Origin: Bacillota bacterium
GTDB lineage: Bacteria > Bacillota > Clostridia > Christensenellales > SZUA-584
DNA length: 18,037 nt
Assembly (NCBI GenBank): GCA_023396555.1
Contig: JAEWWC010000255.1
Location: forward strand, 1 to 18,037
Direction of reading: 5' to 3'
The notes below the pieces were generated by a model that saw only the letters and a program-made list of their open reading frames with translations, was not told the origin of the DNA and did not search any database. Made by a program: the position numbers and the translations under genes. Numbering within the stretch: position 1 is the first letter of the stretch; the number at the start of each line of letters is the position of its first letter. Positions 7,649-14,890 of the stretch are shown here, in pieces.

Positions 7649-7681
7649 AGCGGCTGCCATGGATCTGGCAACCGCTTTTTA
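7649..7681 (+). terminator. Rightward terminator with no rightward gene just upstream
   Basis: The stem AGCGGCTGCCA/TGGCAACCGCT (7649-7659 with 7666-7676) has one mismatch and a six-base loop, and runs into TTTTT on the + strand. The reverse reading lacks a clean T tract. The nearest + strand gene upstream is the sirtuin, which ends at 7158, so this may end its transcript after it crosses the AhpD-like gene in antisense. Confidence 0.8.
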
Positions 7682-7725
7682 ATACGGCTCGCACCATAGC
7701 ACTTTTATAAATCCGGTCAGTATCT

Positions 7726-7755
7726 TTGCGGCATAGCCGCACGTATATATATAAA
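7726..7755 (+). promoter_or_regulatory. Candidate promoter of the ylxY-mlpA-dut unit
   Basis: TTGCGG (7726-7731) and TATAAA (7750-7755) are 18 bases apart. A small perfect inverted repeat, TGCGGC-ATA-GCCGCA at 7727-7741, overlaps the -35 box and spacer and could be an operator. The leader to the coding start would be about 75 bases. Confidence 0.4.
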
Positions 7756-7836
7756 GCACATCATCGCCGGGGAATGAACCGGAAAACGGGTGAATATACA
7801 TATGCACGGGTGGTGATATTTTTGAAAGGTACTGAT

Positions 7837-8415
7837 ATGCTGAGAGTGATAACCAATCTGCTTCTGATGATGATTATCGGGCTGGTGGCGCTGGCCTCAT
7901 TCGGGTCGCATGCGCTGGCCGTTCAGGGGCCAGCACTGAAAGGCCGTACCGGTGCTAATAATGTAGCGCTCCAGATCGCCGTGGATCAGTCCAGCGACGT
8001 TGAAGCCTATATGGATGCGCTGGAAAGTGTGGGAGCGTACGGTACGTTTTTTTTCTGCTCGCAGTGTTATGTTGATAATGCGCTGATGCAGCAGGTGAAG
8101 CAGCGCGGACATGGCGTCGGCTATTACACTTGCTCGGCGCATGAAAACCAGGAAACCGGCATGTACATAGGCGGCGGATACAGTGTAACGGTGATGAGCT
8201 ATGAAACCGGCGAAACCATGCAGTCGGTCTGCCCGTCCATCAATCTGACCAAACTGAGAACGCTGCAAAACTGGACGGACGTGTTGAGCCGTCGCATCAG
8301 CGGCGATATGTTTCTGTACGTTGCGGCGGACAACGATCAGGAGGATTTCAAAAAAGTTGTACAAATTGTGCTGGATAAAGGTTATACTATATTGAAGGTG
8401 GACGAAATGCTTTAA
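7837..8415 (+). CDS. Secreted YlxY-like protein with a degenerate NodB (polysaccharide deacetylase) fold
   Basis: This 192-residue protein has a signal peptide (hydrophobic core about residues 6-22, likely cleavage after SHALA). The mature part resembles a short NodB-type deacetylase domain: VALQIAVDQ in place of the metal-binding TFDDG strand, a GTFFF strand, GHGVGYYTCSAH (91-102) in place of GHEIGNHTxxH, and a C-terminal KGYTILKVDEML. The catalytic Asp-Asp pair is missing, so deacetylase activity is unlikely. Four cysteines (74, 77, 99, 132) remain after export. Its place directly before an M16 peptidase matches ylxY-mlpA in Bacillus, which supports the name. AAAGG precedes the ATG at 7837; an in-frame TTG at 7822 behind GGGTGGTGA is an alternative start. 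Confidence 0.62.
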   Translation: MLRVITNLLLMMIIGLVALASFGSHALAVQGPALKGRTGANNVALQIAVDQSSDVEAYMDALESVGAYGTFFFCSQCYVDNALMQQVKQRGHGVGYYTCSAHENQETGMYIGGGYSVTVMSYETGETMQSVCPSINLTKLRTLQNWTDVLSRRISGDMFLYVAADNDQEDFKKVVQIVLDKGYTILKVDEML

Positions 8416-8434
8416 AAAAGACAAGGAGTCATGC

Positions 8435-9739
8435 ATGATAAAGACGCTGGACAACGGGGTCAGAATAATTGCCGAAAGCATGCCGAATTACAATTCGTTT
8501 GCGGCCGGCATTTGGGTGAAAACGGGGTCAACCTGTGAGCAGCCCAAAGAAAACGGTATCTCACATTTCATTGAACATATGCTGTTTAAAGGGACGGAGA
8601 AGCGTTCCGCTAAGCAAATTGCGGTGGATATGGATAAGATAGGCGGGCAGCTGAACGCCTTTACGTCCAAGGAGTGCACGTGCTATCACGCGCGAGTGGT
8701 GCCGGACAAGCTGGAGACCGCCGTCGAGGTGCTGGCGGACCTGTTTACCAACCCGCAGATCGATACGCAGGAGCTGGAGAAGGAAAAAGGCGTCGTGCTG
8801 GAAGAGATCGCGATGGTGTACGACAACGTGGAGGAACTGGCACACGAGAAGATATCCGAGCTGTATTTTGCGGGCAGCACGCTGTCCCAGCCGATACTCG
8901 GCACCGCCGAAAACATATCCGCATTCACGCGGGACGATCTCGTAAACTACATCAACCAGCACTACTATCCGGCCAACGTAGTGGTGGCAGTCGCGGGCAA
9001 GTTTGAGGAAGCGCGTATGCTGGATGCCGTGGAGAAATATATCGGCACTTACAATCGCGGCTGCAAAAAGGAAAAGGACAACTGCGAAAGCAGGTTCATA
9101 CCCAATCCGCGCACGCTGTTCATCGAAAAGGATGTAGAGCAGACGCACCTGTGCCTCGCATTCCCGGGCTGCACATTTGCCGACGACGGCCGATTTGCGC
9201 TGGCTGTTCTGAACAACGTACTGGGCGGTGGCATGAGTTCACGCCTTTTCCAGTCCATTCGTGAGGAGAAGGGGCTGGCGTACTCCGTGTATTCGTATCC
9301 GTCGTCCTACAGCTACGCGGGCATGTTTTCGCTGTATGCGGGCACCACAGCGGCCAATGCCGATACGGTGGTGCATCTGATGAAGCAGGAGATAGACAAG
9401 CTTAAGACAGAAAGAATCGGTGCGGAGGATTTCAAGCAGGGCAAGGACCAGCTACAAGGCAACTACGTGCTTTCGATGGAAGGGACAAACTCAAAAATGA
9501 GCTCGCTAGGCAAGTCGTTGCTGCTTCTGGATGAGGTGTACGACGAACAGGACACGATAAACAAGATTGAGGCGGTCACGTTGGACCGCGTGAACGCAAT
9601 GATCGACGAGATATTCGATTATTCGCAGATGTCCGCCGTATTTGCGGGAAAAATCGAAAAGAAAAACGAAATAGAGTCTTTTTTGGAGGGGTTTAATGGA
9701 CAAGCTGGAGAACATATTCAAGTACCAGCAAATGTTTGA
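8435..9739 (+). CDS. mlpA: M16 family zinc peptidase (MlpA/YmxG, processing-peptidase type)
   Basis: This 434-residue M16B peptidase resembles mitochondrial processing peptidase beta. The inverted zinc motif HFIEH gives ligands His44 and His48 and catalytic Glu47; the distal ligand is Glu123 or Glu124 in VLEEIAM. The second domain carries the usual glycine-rich LNNVLGGGMSSRLFQSIREEKGLAYSV block in two halves (LGGGMSSRLF, REEKGLAYSV). No signal peptide is present, so it is cytoplasmic. AAGGAG at 8423-8428 sets the ATG at 8435. The last 44 bases overlap the dUTPase gene in another frame, so the two are translationally coupled. Its position after the YlxY-like gene matches mlpA synteny in Bacillus. 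Natural substrates are not evident. Confidence 0.93.
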   Translation: MIKTLDNGVRIIAESMPNYNSFAAGIWVKTGSTCEQPKENGISHFIEHMLFKGTEKRSAKQIAVDMDKIGGQLNAFTSKECTCYHARVVPDKLETAVEVLADLFTNPQIDTQELEKEKGVVLEEIAMVYDNVEELAHEKISELYFAGSTLSQPILGTAENISAFTRDDLVNYINQHYYPANVVVAVAGKFEEARMLDAVEKYIGTYNRGCKKEKDNCESRFIPNPRTLFIEKDVEQTHLCLAFPGCTFADDGRFALAVLNNVLGGGMSSRLFQSIREEKGLAYSVYSYPSSYSYAGMFSLYAGTTAANADTVVHLMKQEIDKLKTERIGAEDFKQGKDQLQGNYVLSMEGTNSKMSSLGKSLLLLDEVYDEQDTINKIEAVTLDRVNAMIDEIFDYSQMSAVFAGKIEKKNEIESFLEGFNGQAGEHIQVPANV

Positions 9740-10055
9740 CACCGAGCTGGCGGAGCGGCGTGGCCTGGCGGACATTCCGATGGAGGTCTGGATACAGCGT
9801 GAAACGCTCGCCATGCTGTCAGAACTGGCCGAGCTGATCGACGAGGTCAATTTCAAGTGGTGGAAGAACGAAAAACCGGTGGACGTGGACAATGTCAAGA
9901 ATGAGCTGGTGGATATACTGCACTTTTTCGTCAGCATGTGCCTGAAAACGGGGATGTCGGCGGAGGAACTACACCAGCGCTATCTGGACAAGAACAAGGA
10001 AAACTTCGCGCGCCAGCACGGCACGTCCGAAAAGAAGGGTTATGAGGTCGGATAA
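9696..10055 (+). CDS. Dimeric dUTPase / MazG-like all-alpha NTP pyrophosphatase
   Basis: This 119-residue all-helical protein carries two acidic metal-binding helices: ExxE at Glu43/Glu46 with Asp49/Glu50 following, and ExxxD-type Glu70/Asp73 in KNELVDILHF. This pattern belongs to the dimeric dUTPase/MazG superfamily, which hydrolyses dUTP to dUMP and pyrophosphate. The NFKWWK segment after the first motif is typical of the dUTPase branch. GGAGGGG lies seven to eight bases before the ATG, inside the end of the M16 gene. A terminator follows at 10137. It sits where ymxH is found in Bacillus, between mlpA and the dipicolinate genes. Confidence 0.88.
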   Translation: MDKLENIFKYQQMFDTELAERRGLADIPMEVWIQRETLAMLSELAELIDEVNFKWWKNEKPVDVDNVKNELVDILHFFVSMCLKTGMSAEELHQRYLDKNKENFARQHGTSEKKGYEVG

Positions 10056-10136
10056 GCGACATATATAAGTGCAGGCATGCATTGTATTGTATTGCACCAT
10101 AAAAGGCACAGGTATCGGGCAGGAAGCGGTTAACTT

Positions 10137-10163
10137 AAAAAGAGGCGTTAAGCCTCTTTTTTG
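10137..10163 (+). terminator. Rho-independent terminator after the dUTPase gene
   Basis: A 10-base stem AAAAAGAGGC/GCCTCTTTTT with a five-base loop (GTTAA) runs into a T tract. It separates the ylxY-mlpA-dUTPase unit from dpaAB, so dpaAB must have their own promoter. Confidence 0.92.
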
Positions 10164-10183
10164 TTTGAGCTGCTGTTTGGCAT

Positions 10184-10212
10184 CACTCGCCAACAGGTTA
10201 ACGCATACTATA
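10184..10212 (+). promoter_or_regulatory. Sigma-K-type promoter of dpaAB
   Basis: cACt (10184-10187), 16 bases, then CATACTATA (10204-10212) fits the mother-cell sigma-K consensus mACm-N16-CATAnnnTA at every key base except the last m. The predicted transcript start near 10219-10220 leaves a leader of about 20 bases holding AAGGGGGG (10228-10235). In Bacillus spoVF is a sigma-K gene. CATACTAT also resembles a sigma-E -10 box, but no sigma-E -35 element is apparent. Confidence 0.65.
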
Positions 10213-10220
10213 CGGTATGC
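10203..10220 (+). repeat. Perfect inverted repeat over the dpaA -10 region
   Basis: GCATAC-TATACG-GTATGC is a 6-6-6 inverted repeat that covers the -10 box and the expected transcript start. It could be a regulator site, or arise by chance from the AT-rich promoter core. Confidence 0.5.
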
Positions 10221-10239
10221 ATACATCAAGGGGGGCACT

Positions 10240-11064
10240 ATGGTGCAAAGCATACTGATCATTGGGGGAGACAAACGGCAGCTGGCGCTGGCTGATATGC
10301 TGAGAAGCAAAGGCCACAAGGTCAGCCTGCAGGGTTTCGATAAACTGGGGCTTGATGATGAGATACCGGAATCGCCGGCATACATATTTCTGCCGGTACC
10401 ATACCGCAATCCGGATGGCAGCATAAAAGCACCATATTCGGCAAACAGGCTGACACTAGAGGATATTGTAAACAGATTTCCGCAAAGCATATATCTACTG
10501 GGTGGTTACGACGCGGATGCGAGGGAGGCGTTTGGCAGACAGGTGCGCTATGTTGATATGATGGCCAATGAAGCCTATCAGATAAAGAACGCGCTGCTGA
10601 CCACGCAAGCGGCTATATGCGCACTGCTGCAGACATCGGAAACGGCGCTGTGCGATCTAAAATGCGTCGTCGTGGGGTACGGTCGGATATCCAAATTCCT
10701 GTGCCGCCTGCTGAACGCACATCGCGCTCAGGTAACGGCCACTGCGCGCAAGGACAGCGATCTCACGCTGGTTGAGGCGGAGGGCATGCACGCCGTTCAC
10801 ACCAAACATCTGAGCCGAATTTTGGGCGAAACGGATGTGATATTCAACACGGTGCCATATCACGTCTTCGGGGAAGAGGAATTGAAAAGCATTCGTCCCG
10901 GAGCAGCGGTGATGGAACTGGCGTCGCCGCCATACGGTATGGATTTAAAACTGGCGCAGGAGCTGGGGGTTAATGTACGCGTGGAATCGGGCCTGCCGGG
11001 CCGTTATTTCCCGGTGTCGGCGGCGAGGGCCATGTTGCGCGTATTTGAAAGTGAGGAAACATAA
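10240..11064 (+). CDS. dpaA: Dipicolinate synthase subunit A (SpoVFA/DpaA)
   Basis: This 274-residue subunit of dipicolinate synthase converts a dihydrodipicolinate-pathway intermediate to pyridine-2,6-dicarboxylate, the calcium chelator of the spore core, in the mother cell. An N-terminal Rossmann-like segment (SILIIGGDKRQLALADMLRS, residues 4-23) and a second NAD(P)-binding site, VVVGYGRISKFLCRLL at 143-158, are both typical of DpaA, which is slightly longer (about 300 residues) in Bacillus. The ATG at 10240 follows AAGGGGGG and the sigma-K-type promoter. The in-frame ORF to 10069 would run through the terminator and is not used. The stop abuts the dpaB ATG with no gap. Confidence 0.93.
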   Translation: MVQSILIIGGDKRQLALADMLRSKGHKVSLQGFDKLGLDDEIPESPAYIFLPVPYRNPDGSIKAPYSANRLTLEDIVNRFPQSIYLLGGYDADAREAFGRQVRYVDMMANEAYQIKNALLTTQAAICALLQTSETALCDLKCVVVGYGRISKFLCRLLNAHRAQVTATARKDSDLTLVEAEGMHAVHTKHLSRILGETDVIFNTVPYHVFGEEELKSIRPGAAVMELASPPYGMDLKLAQELGVNVRVESGLPGRYFPVSAARAMLRVFESEET

Positions 11065-11652
11065 ATGGAGCTTGCAGATAAACGGATCGGATTTGCGATC
11101 ACGGGGTCTTTTTGTACATTTAATCAAATATTGCCGGTGGTGGAACAACTGGTGGAGGCCGGAGCGGATGTGACGCCGATACTGTCGTTTAACGCGTCGC
11201 AGCTGGATACACGGTTTTTTAAAGCTGTTGAGTTTAAACGGATACTGAAGGAGATGACGGGAAAGGATATCATCGACGATCTGGTTCACGCGGAGCCCAT
11301 CGGCCCGAAAAAGTTGCTTGATCTGATCGTCATCGCGCCTTGTACGGGAAATACCATGGCTAAACTTGCGCTGGGCGTGACTGATACGCCGGTGGTGCTG
11401 GCTGCCAAGGCGCACCTGCGTAACTCAGGGCCTGTGCTGATCGCGGTATCCACCAACGACGCGCTGGCAGCCAATGCGAAAAATCTGGGGCTGCTGCTCA
11501 ATACCCGCTACGTCTATTTTGTGCCGTACCGGCAGGACGACAGCAAAAAAAAATCCACGTCCATCGTGGCGGACATGGCGATGATACCTGAAGCGGTACA
11601 GCTGGCACTGGACGGCAAACAGATTCAGCCCGTAATGCTGGAATCCAGGTAG
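11065..11652 (+). CDS. dpaB: Dipicolinate synthase subunit B (SpoVFB/DpaB), flavoprotein family
   Basis: This 195-residue subunit belongs to the flavoprotein (Dfp/UbiX-like) fold and partners DpaA in making dipicolinic acid during sporulation. The phosphate-binding TGSFCTF (residues 14-19) and the PCTGNTMAKLA motif (92-102) that contacts the flavin are visible. Length agrees with about 200 in Bacillus. The ATG follows the dpaA stop directly, with a GTGAGGA ribosome binding site inside dpaA. Nine consecutive A bases (11545-11553) encode Lys161-163. Unlike Bacillus, asd-dapG-dapA do not follow; TepA comes next. Confidence 0.94.
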   Translation: MELADKRIGFAITGSFCTFNQILPVVEQLVEAGADVTPILSFNASQLDTRFFKAVEFKRILKEMTGKDIIDDLVHAEPIGPKKLLDLIVIAPCTGNTMAKLALGVTDTPVVLAAKAHLRNSGPVLIAVSTNDALAANAKNLGLLLNTRYVYFVPYRQDDSKKKSTSIVADMAMIPEAVQLALDGKQIQPVMLESR

Positions 11653-11712
11653 GGATAACGGAGCGGCTTCGGGCGGATAATAGAATCAACTAACGCTTAA
11701 AGAGAGGCCGCT

Positions 11713-12426
11713 ATGCCGCACAACGAGACAACGGAGCCGCAGAACCCGAATCCGGAACAGAACAACTCCAAACAAGGGCCGGAGATACGTGAATTTGGCG
11801 CACCATTGAACCAGTCGCCCATACAGACTGTCAGCATCATCGGACAGATCGAAGGTCACATAAACCTGCCGCCGCAGAACAAAACGACGAAGTATGAACA
11901 TGTATTGCCCCAACTGGTGATGATCGAGCAGGACCCAAATGTAAAAGGGTTTATCATACTGATCAACACGGTGGGCGGAGACGTGGAGGCAGGTCTGGCT
12001 TTGGCCGAAATGATTGCCGGCATGAGCAAGCCCAGCGTATCGCTGGTGCTGGGCGGCGGGCACAGCATCGGCGTCACGCTGGCGGTGGCCGCCCACTGTT
12101 CTTACATATCCCCGTCGGCGAGTATGACGGTCCACCCCATACGCATGAGCGGCGTGATCATCGGTGTGCCACAGACGTATGACTTCTTCGAGAAGATGCA
12201 GCGTCGCATCGTAGAGTTCGTATGCGCTCATTCCAAGATCGCACCGGAGGAATACCGCCGACTGATGTTGAAGACGGGCGAGCTCGCTAACGACTGCGGC
12301 ACGGTGCTGGTGGGCAAAGAGGTGGTGGACTGCGGCATCATCGGCGCGGTGGGTACGTACAAGGACGCCTGCGACAAGATTAAAGAACTGGCCGGCATCA
12401 CGGAGGACACACCCGAAAAGGATTAG
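11713..12426 (+). CDS. tepA: ClpP-fold serine protease TepA (translocation-enhancing protein)
   Basis: This 237-residue protein has a polar, probably disordered N-terminus (residues 1-35) and a ClpP/crotonase-type protease domain. The catalytic triad is visible as Ser118 in GGGHSIG, His141 in TVHPIRM and probably Asp194 in ELANDCGTVLVG. In Bacillus TepA is a cytosolic ClpP-like protease linked to secretion and signal peptide handling, encoded just before spoIIIE as here. AGAGAGG lies six bases before the ATG. A GATAAT at 11676-11681 might be a -10 box, but no matching -35 is seen. Whether it is expressed with dpaAB is not decided by the sequence. Confidence 0.92.
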   Translation: MPHNETTEPQNPNPEQNNSKQGPEIREFGAPLNQSPIQTVSIIGQIEGHINLPPQNKTTKYEHVLPQLVMIEQDPNVKGFIILINTVGGDVEAGLALAEMIAGMSKPSVSLVLGGGHSIGVTLAVAAHCSYISPSASMTVHPIRMSGVIIGVPQTYDFFEKMQRRIVEFVCAHSKIAPEEYRRLMLKTGELANDCGTVLVGKEVVDCGIIGAVGTYKDACDKIKELAGITEDTPEKD

Positions 12427-12461
12427 ATTGACAGGTTAACCTTTCCTATACGCCGGAGTGG

Positions 12462-12489
12462 TTGTATATTTTCCCCGGTATGGTATAAT
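12462..12489 (+). promoter_or_regulatory. Promoter of the spoIIIE-rimO-pgsA unit
   Basis: TTGTAT (12462-12467) and a perfect TATAAT (12484-12489) are 16 bases apart, and TGG before the -10 makes it an extended -10 element. The leader would be about 13 bases and carries only the ribosome binding site of the translocase gene. Confidence 0.7.
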
Positions 12490-12508
12490 GATCACCGAGG
12501 TGAAGCAT

Positions 12509-14890
12509 ATGCCGCAGGGCAAAAGGACAAGCCCGAAGCCCAAACAACAACCAAGAAAACCGCTGGGAGAGGTTGCCGGGGTCATTATTATTGCGATCGG
12601 CATCTTTTTGCTTGTGTGCGTATATATACATACGGATACCGGACTGTTGGGCGGCGCGCTGCGCGACGTGCTGATGGGCCTGTTTGGTTTGTTCACATAC
12701 GTCGTGCCGTTTTTGTTTATCCTTCTGGGAATACTGGTGATTGCCGCGCGCAATAAAAAGGTGAACAAGGGCAAGGCTGCGCTGATCGTGCTGCTGGTGG
12801 TGTCGATACTGTCCCTGACACATACGATATGGCTCGGACAGCTTGATTTAAAAAACGGCTTTTTTTCATATGTGGCAGACTCATACCGGCTGGGCGTGGA
12901 GAAAAGTGTGGCGTCCGGTGCGGTGGGCTGCCTGCTGGTCTATCCGGTGCACTTGCTGATCGGCAGTATTGGCTGCGTAATACTGTTTGTGACCATGCTG
13001 CTGGTCTCCGTGCTGGCGCTGACCAACCTGTCCCTCAAGAAGATGAGTCAGAATGTGGCGATGGCGGGTAAACGTACCGTGGAACGGGCACGCGAGACGG
13101 CTGTAGAGCGTAAGAAGAACCGCCTTTATATCGAAAACCTGCGTGAAAACGAAGGATACGCGGAGGAGGACGACGGCGGTCCCGAGCTGCTGGACGCTAG
13201 GAGCTTCCGTCGCAGCAAGAAGCAGCCGGTATCGTATTTTGACGAGGATGATGAACCCATCGATGTGATTGCGAAGGCGGAAGCGCTGCCGATGCCGGGC
13301 GATGAAGATTCGCCGCTGGATATGCCGGCGATACTCCATACTCCGCAGCATCGTGAGGATATTGTGATGCAGAGTCACGAGGATTACGAGCCGGAGGACG
13401 ATGCGGAAGCTTACGAAGAGGTTCCGCCGCCGCCTCGCCGGGCTCCCCGGCCCAAAAAGGCGTACACGATACCTTCCATATCCATGCTGACCAAAGCGCC
13501 CGAGAAGAACAAGACCAACAGCATGGAGGAGCAGCGGCAGAACGCCCGCCTGCTGGAAGAGGTGCTCGCCAACTTCGGCGTGGAGGCCGAGGTGGTGCAC
13601 ATCGTCAAAGGACCGGTGGTGACGCGATATGAGCTCAAGCCCGCGCCGGGCGTGCGCGTCAAGCGCATTAAGGAACTGGAGAGCGACATCGCAATGAACC
13701 TCGCGGCCAAGACGGTGAAGATAGAAGCGCCGATACCCGGCAAGGCGGCTGTGGGAATCGAGGTGCCCAACACGGATGTCACGTTCGTGCATCTGCGCAC
13801 GCTGCTGGAATCCGATGAATTTAAGAAATCCCCATCACCGCTGACGTTCGCGCTGGGCAAGGATATCGCCGGCAAAAACTACTATGTTGACATTACCAAG
13901 ATGCCGCACATACTGATCGCAGGCGAGACGGGGGCGGGCAAGAGCGTGTGCATCAACTCGATGCTGACCAGCCTGTTGTTTAAGGCGTCGCCGGATGAGC
14001 TGAAGCTAGTGCTGATAGACCCCAAGGTGGTGGAGCTGTCGGTATTCAAAGCAATACCACATCTGCACGTGCCAGTGGTCACGGAACCCAAGAAGGCAGC
14101 GGGCGCGCTCAACTGGGCGGTCAGCGAGATGACGATGCGCTACAAGATGTTCGCCGAGAAGGGTGCGCGCAATATCGCCAACTTCAACGATAAGGCGGCG
14201 GACGCGCAGGAACCGACGCTCCCGCGCATCGTGGTGGTCATCGACGAGCTGGCTGAGCTGATGATGTCGTCCCCGCGCGAGGTGGAGGACTCCATCTGCC
14301 GTATCGCGCAGCTGGGGCGCGCGGCGGGCATCCATCTGGTGGTGGCCACGCAAAGGCCGTCCGTCAACGTCATCACGGGCGTTATCAAGGCCAATATCAG
14401 TTCGCGCATCGCGTTCAAGGTGAATTCGGGCGTGGACTCGCGCACGATACTGGATCAGAACGGCGCTGAAAAGCTGCTTGGCAACGGCGACATGCTGTAT
14501 CATCCGACGGGCGCACCGCGGCCCATACGCCTGCAAGGCTGCTTCGTGTCGGACGACGACATCGAGGCGGTGACCGGCTTTGTGTCGGTGGCGGAGACCG
14601 TCTACGACGAAGAAGCGGTGGCCGGTATCAACATGACGGGCGAAGACGAGGTGCCGAACGGCGAGTTCGACGAGCTGCTGCCCCGCGCGGTGGAGATCGT
14701 ATTGGAATATGGACAGGCGTCCATCTCGATGCTGCAGCGCCGCCTGCGCGTGGGCTACGCCCGCGCCGCGCGGTTGGTGGACGAGATGGAGCAGCGTAAA
14801 ATAGTGAGCCCGTTCGAGGGCAGCAAGGCGCGTCAGGTACTCATCACATGGGATGGGTTTGAAGAGATGTTCGGCGCTGGGGGAGATTAA
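12509..14890 (+). CDS. spoIIIE: DNA translocase FtsK/SpoIIIE
   Basis: This 793-residue membrane DNA pump moves chromosomes through the division or sporulation septum. Hydrophobic segments lie near residues 21-40, 57-80, 89-106, 131-151 and 154-171. An acidic, proline-rich linker runs from about 200 to 330. The RecA-like motor has Walker A GETGAGKS at 472-479 and Walker B IVVVIDE ending at Asp579/Glu580. The winged-helix gamma domain (about 720-793, YGQASISMLQRRLRVGYARA) reads orientation sequences on DNA. The ATG at 12509 follows GAGGTGA with five-base spacing; a longer in-frame start at 12458 precedes the promoter -10 box and is rejected. The stop overlaps the rimO ATG by one base. The place next to tepA supports the SpoIIIE name. 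Confidence 0.96.
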   Translation: MPQGKRTSPKPKQQPRKPLGEVAGVIIIAIGIFLLVCVYIHTDTGLLGGALRDVLMGLFGLFTYVVPFLFILLGILVIAARNKKVNKGKAALIVLLVVSILSLTHTIWLGQLDLKNGFFSYVADSYRLGVEKSVASGAVGCLLVYPVHLLIGSIGCVILFVTMLLVSVLALTNLSLKKMSQNVAMAGKRTVERARETAVERKKNRLYIENLRENEGYAEEDDGGPELLDARSFRRSKKQPVSYFDEDDEPIDVIAKAEALPMPGDEDSPLDMPAILHTPQHREDIVMQSHEDYEPEDDAEAYEEVPPPPRRAPRPKKAYTIPSISMLTKAPEKNKTNSMEEQRQNARLLEEVLANFGVEAEVVHIVKGPVVTRYELKPAPGVRVKRIKELESDIAMNLAAKTVKIEAPIPGKAAVGIEVPNTDVTFVHLRTLLESDEFKKSPSPLTFALGKDIAGKNYYVDITKMPHILIAGETGAGKSVCINSMLTSLLFKASPDELKLVLIDPKVVELSVFKAIPHLHVPVVTEPKKAAGALNWAVSEMTMRYKMFAEKGARNIANFNDKAADAQEPTLPRIVVVIDELAELMMSSPREVEDSICRIAQLGRAAGIHLVVATQRPSVNVITGVIKANISSRIAFKVNSGVDSRTILDQNGAEKLLGNGDMLYHPTGAPRPIRLQGCFVSDDDIEAVTGFVSVAETVYDEEAVAGINMTGEDEVPNGEFDELLPRAVEIVLEYGQASISMLQRRLRVGYARAARLVDEMEQRKIVSPFEGSKARQVLITWDGFEEMFGAGGD

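Larger units (their letters stand above)
7539..7836. other. Divergent intergenic region between the AhpD-like and YlxY-like genes
   Basis: This stretch of just under 300 bases carries the AhpD-like ribosome binding site, a rightward terminator at 7649-7681, a six-base hairpin TGCGGC-ATA-GCCGCA (7727-7741) and a candidate rightward promoter at 7726-7755. A TTGACA at 7635-7640 has no matching -10 box. A GAGCGGCT octamer occurs twice, at about 7620 and 7649. I see no protein gene here. Confidence 0.5.

Noticed and set aside
10069..10097. GTGCA/TGCAC inverted repeat with ATTGT repeats after the dUTPase gene
   Set aside because: The arms are only five bases with a 19-base loop and no T tract; the clear terminator follows at 10137.
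10069..10239. N-terminal extension of DpaA from ATG 10069
   Set aside because: It crosses a strong terminator and the sigma-K-type promoter; the ATG at 10240 has its own ribosome binding site and begins the expected Rossmann strand.
12428..12433. Perfect TTGACA just after tepA
   Set aside because: No -10 box lies 16-18 bases downstream; the TTGTAT/TATAAT pair at 12462-12489 is better.
12881..13792. Long minus-strand open frame (303 codons) inside the translocase gene
   Set aside because: It is a shadow frame over spoIIIE: no domain, no ribosome binding site, low-complexity Arg/His/Leu composition.
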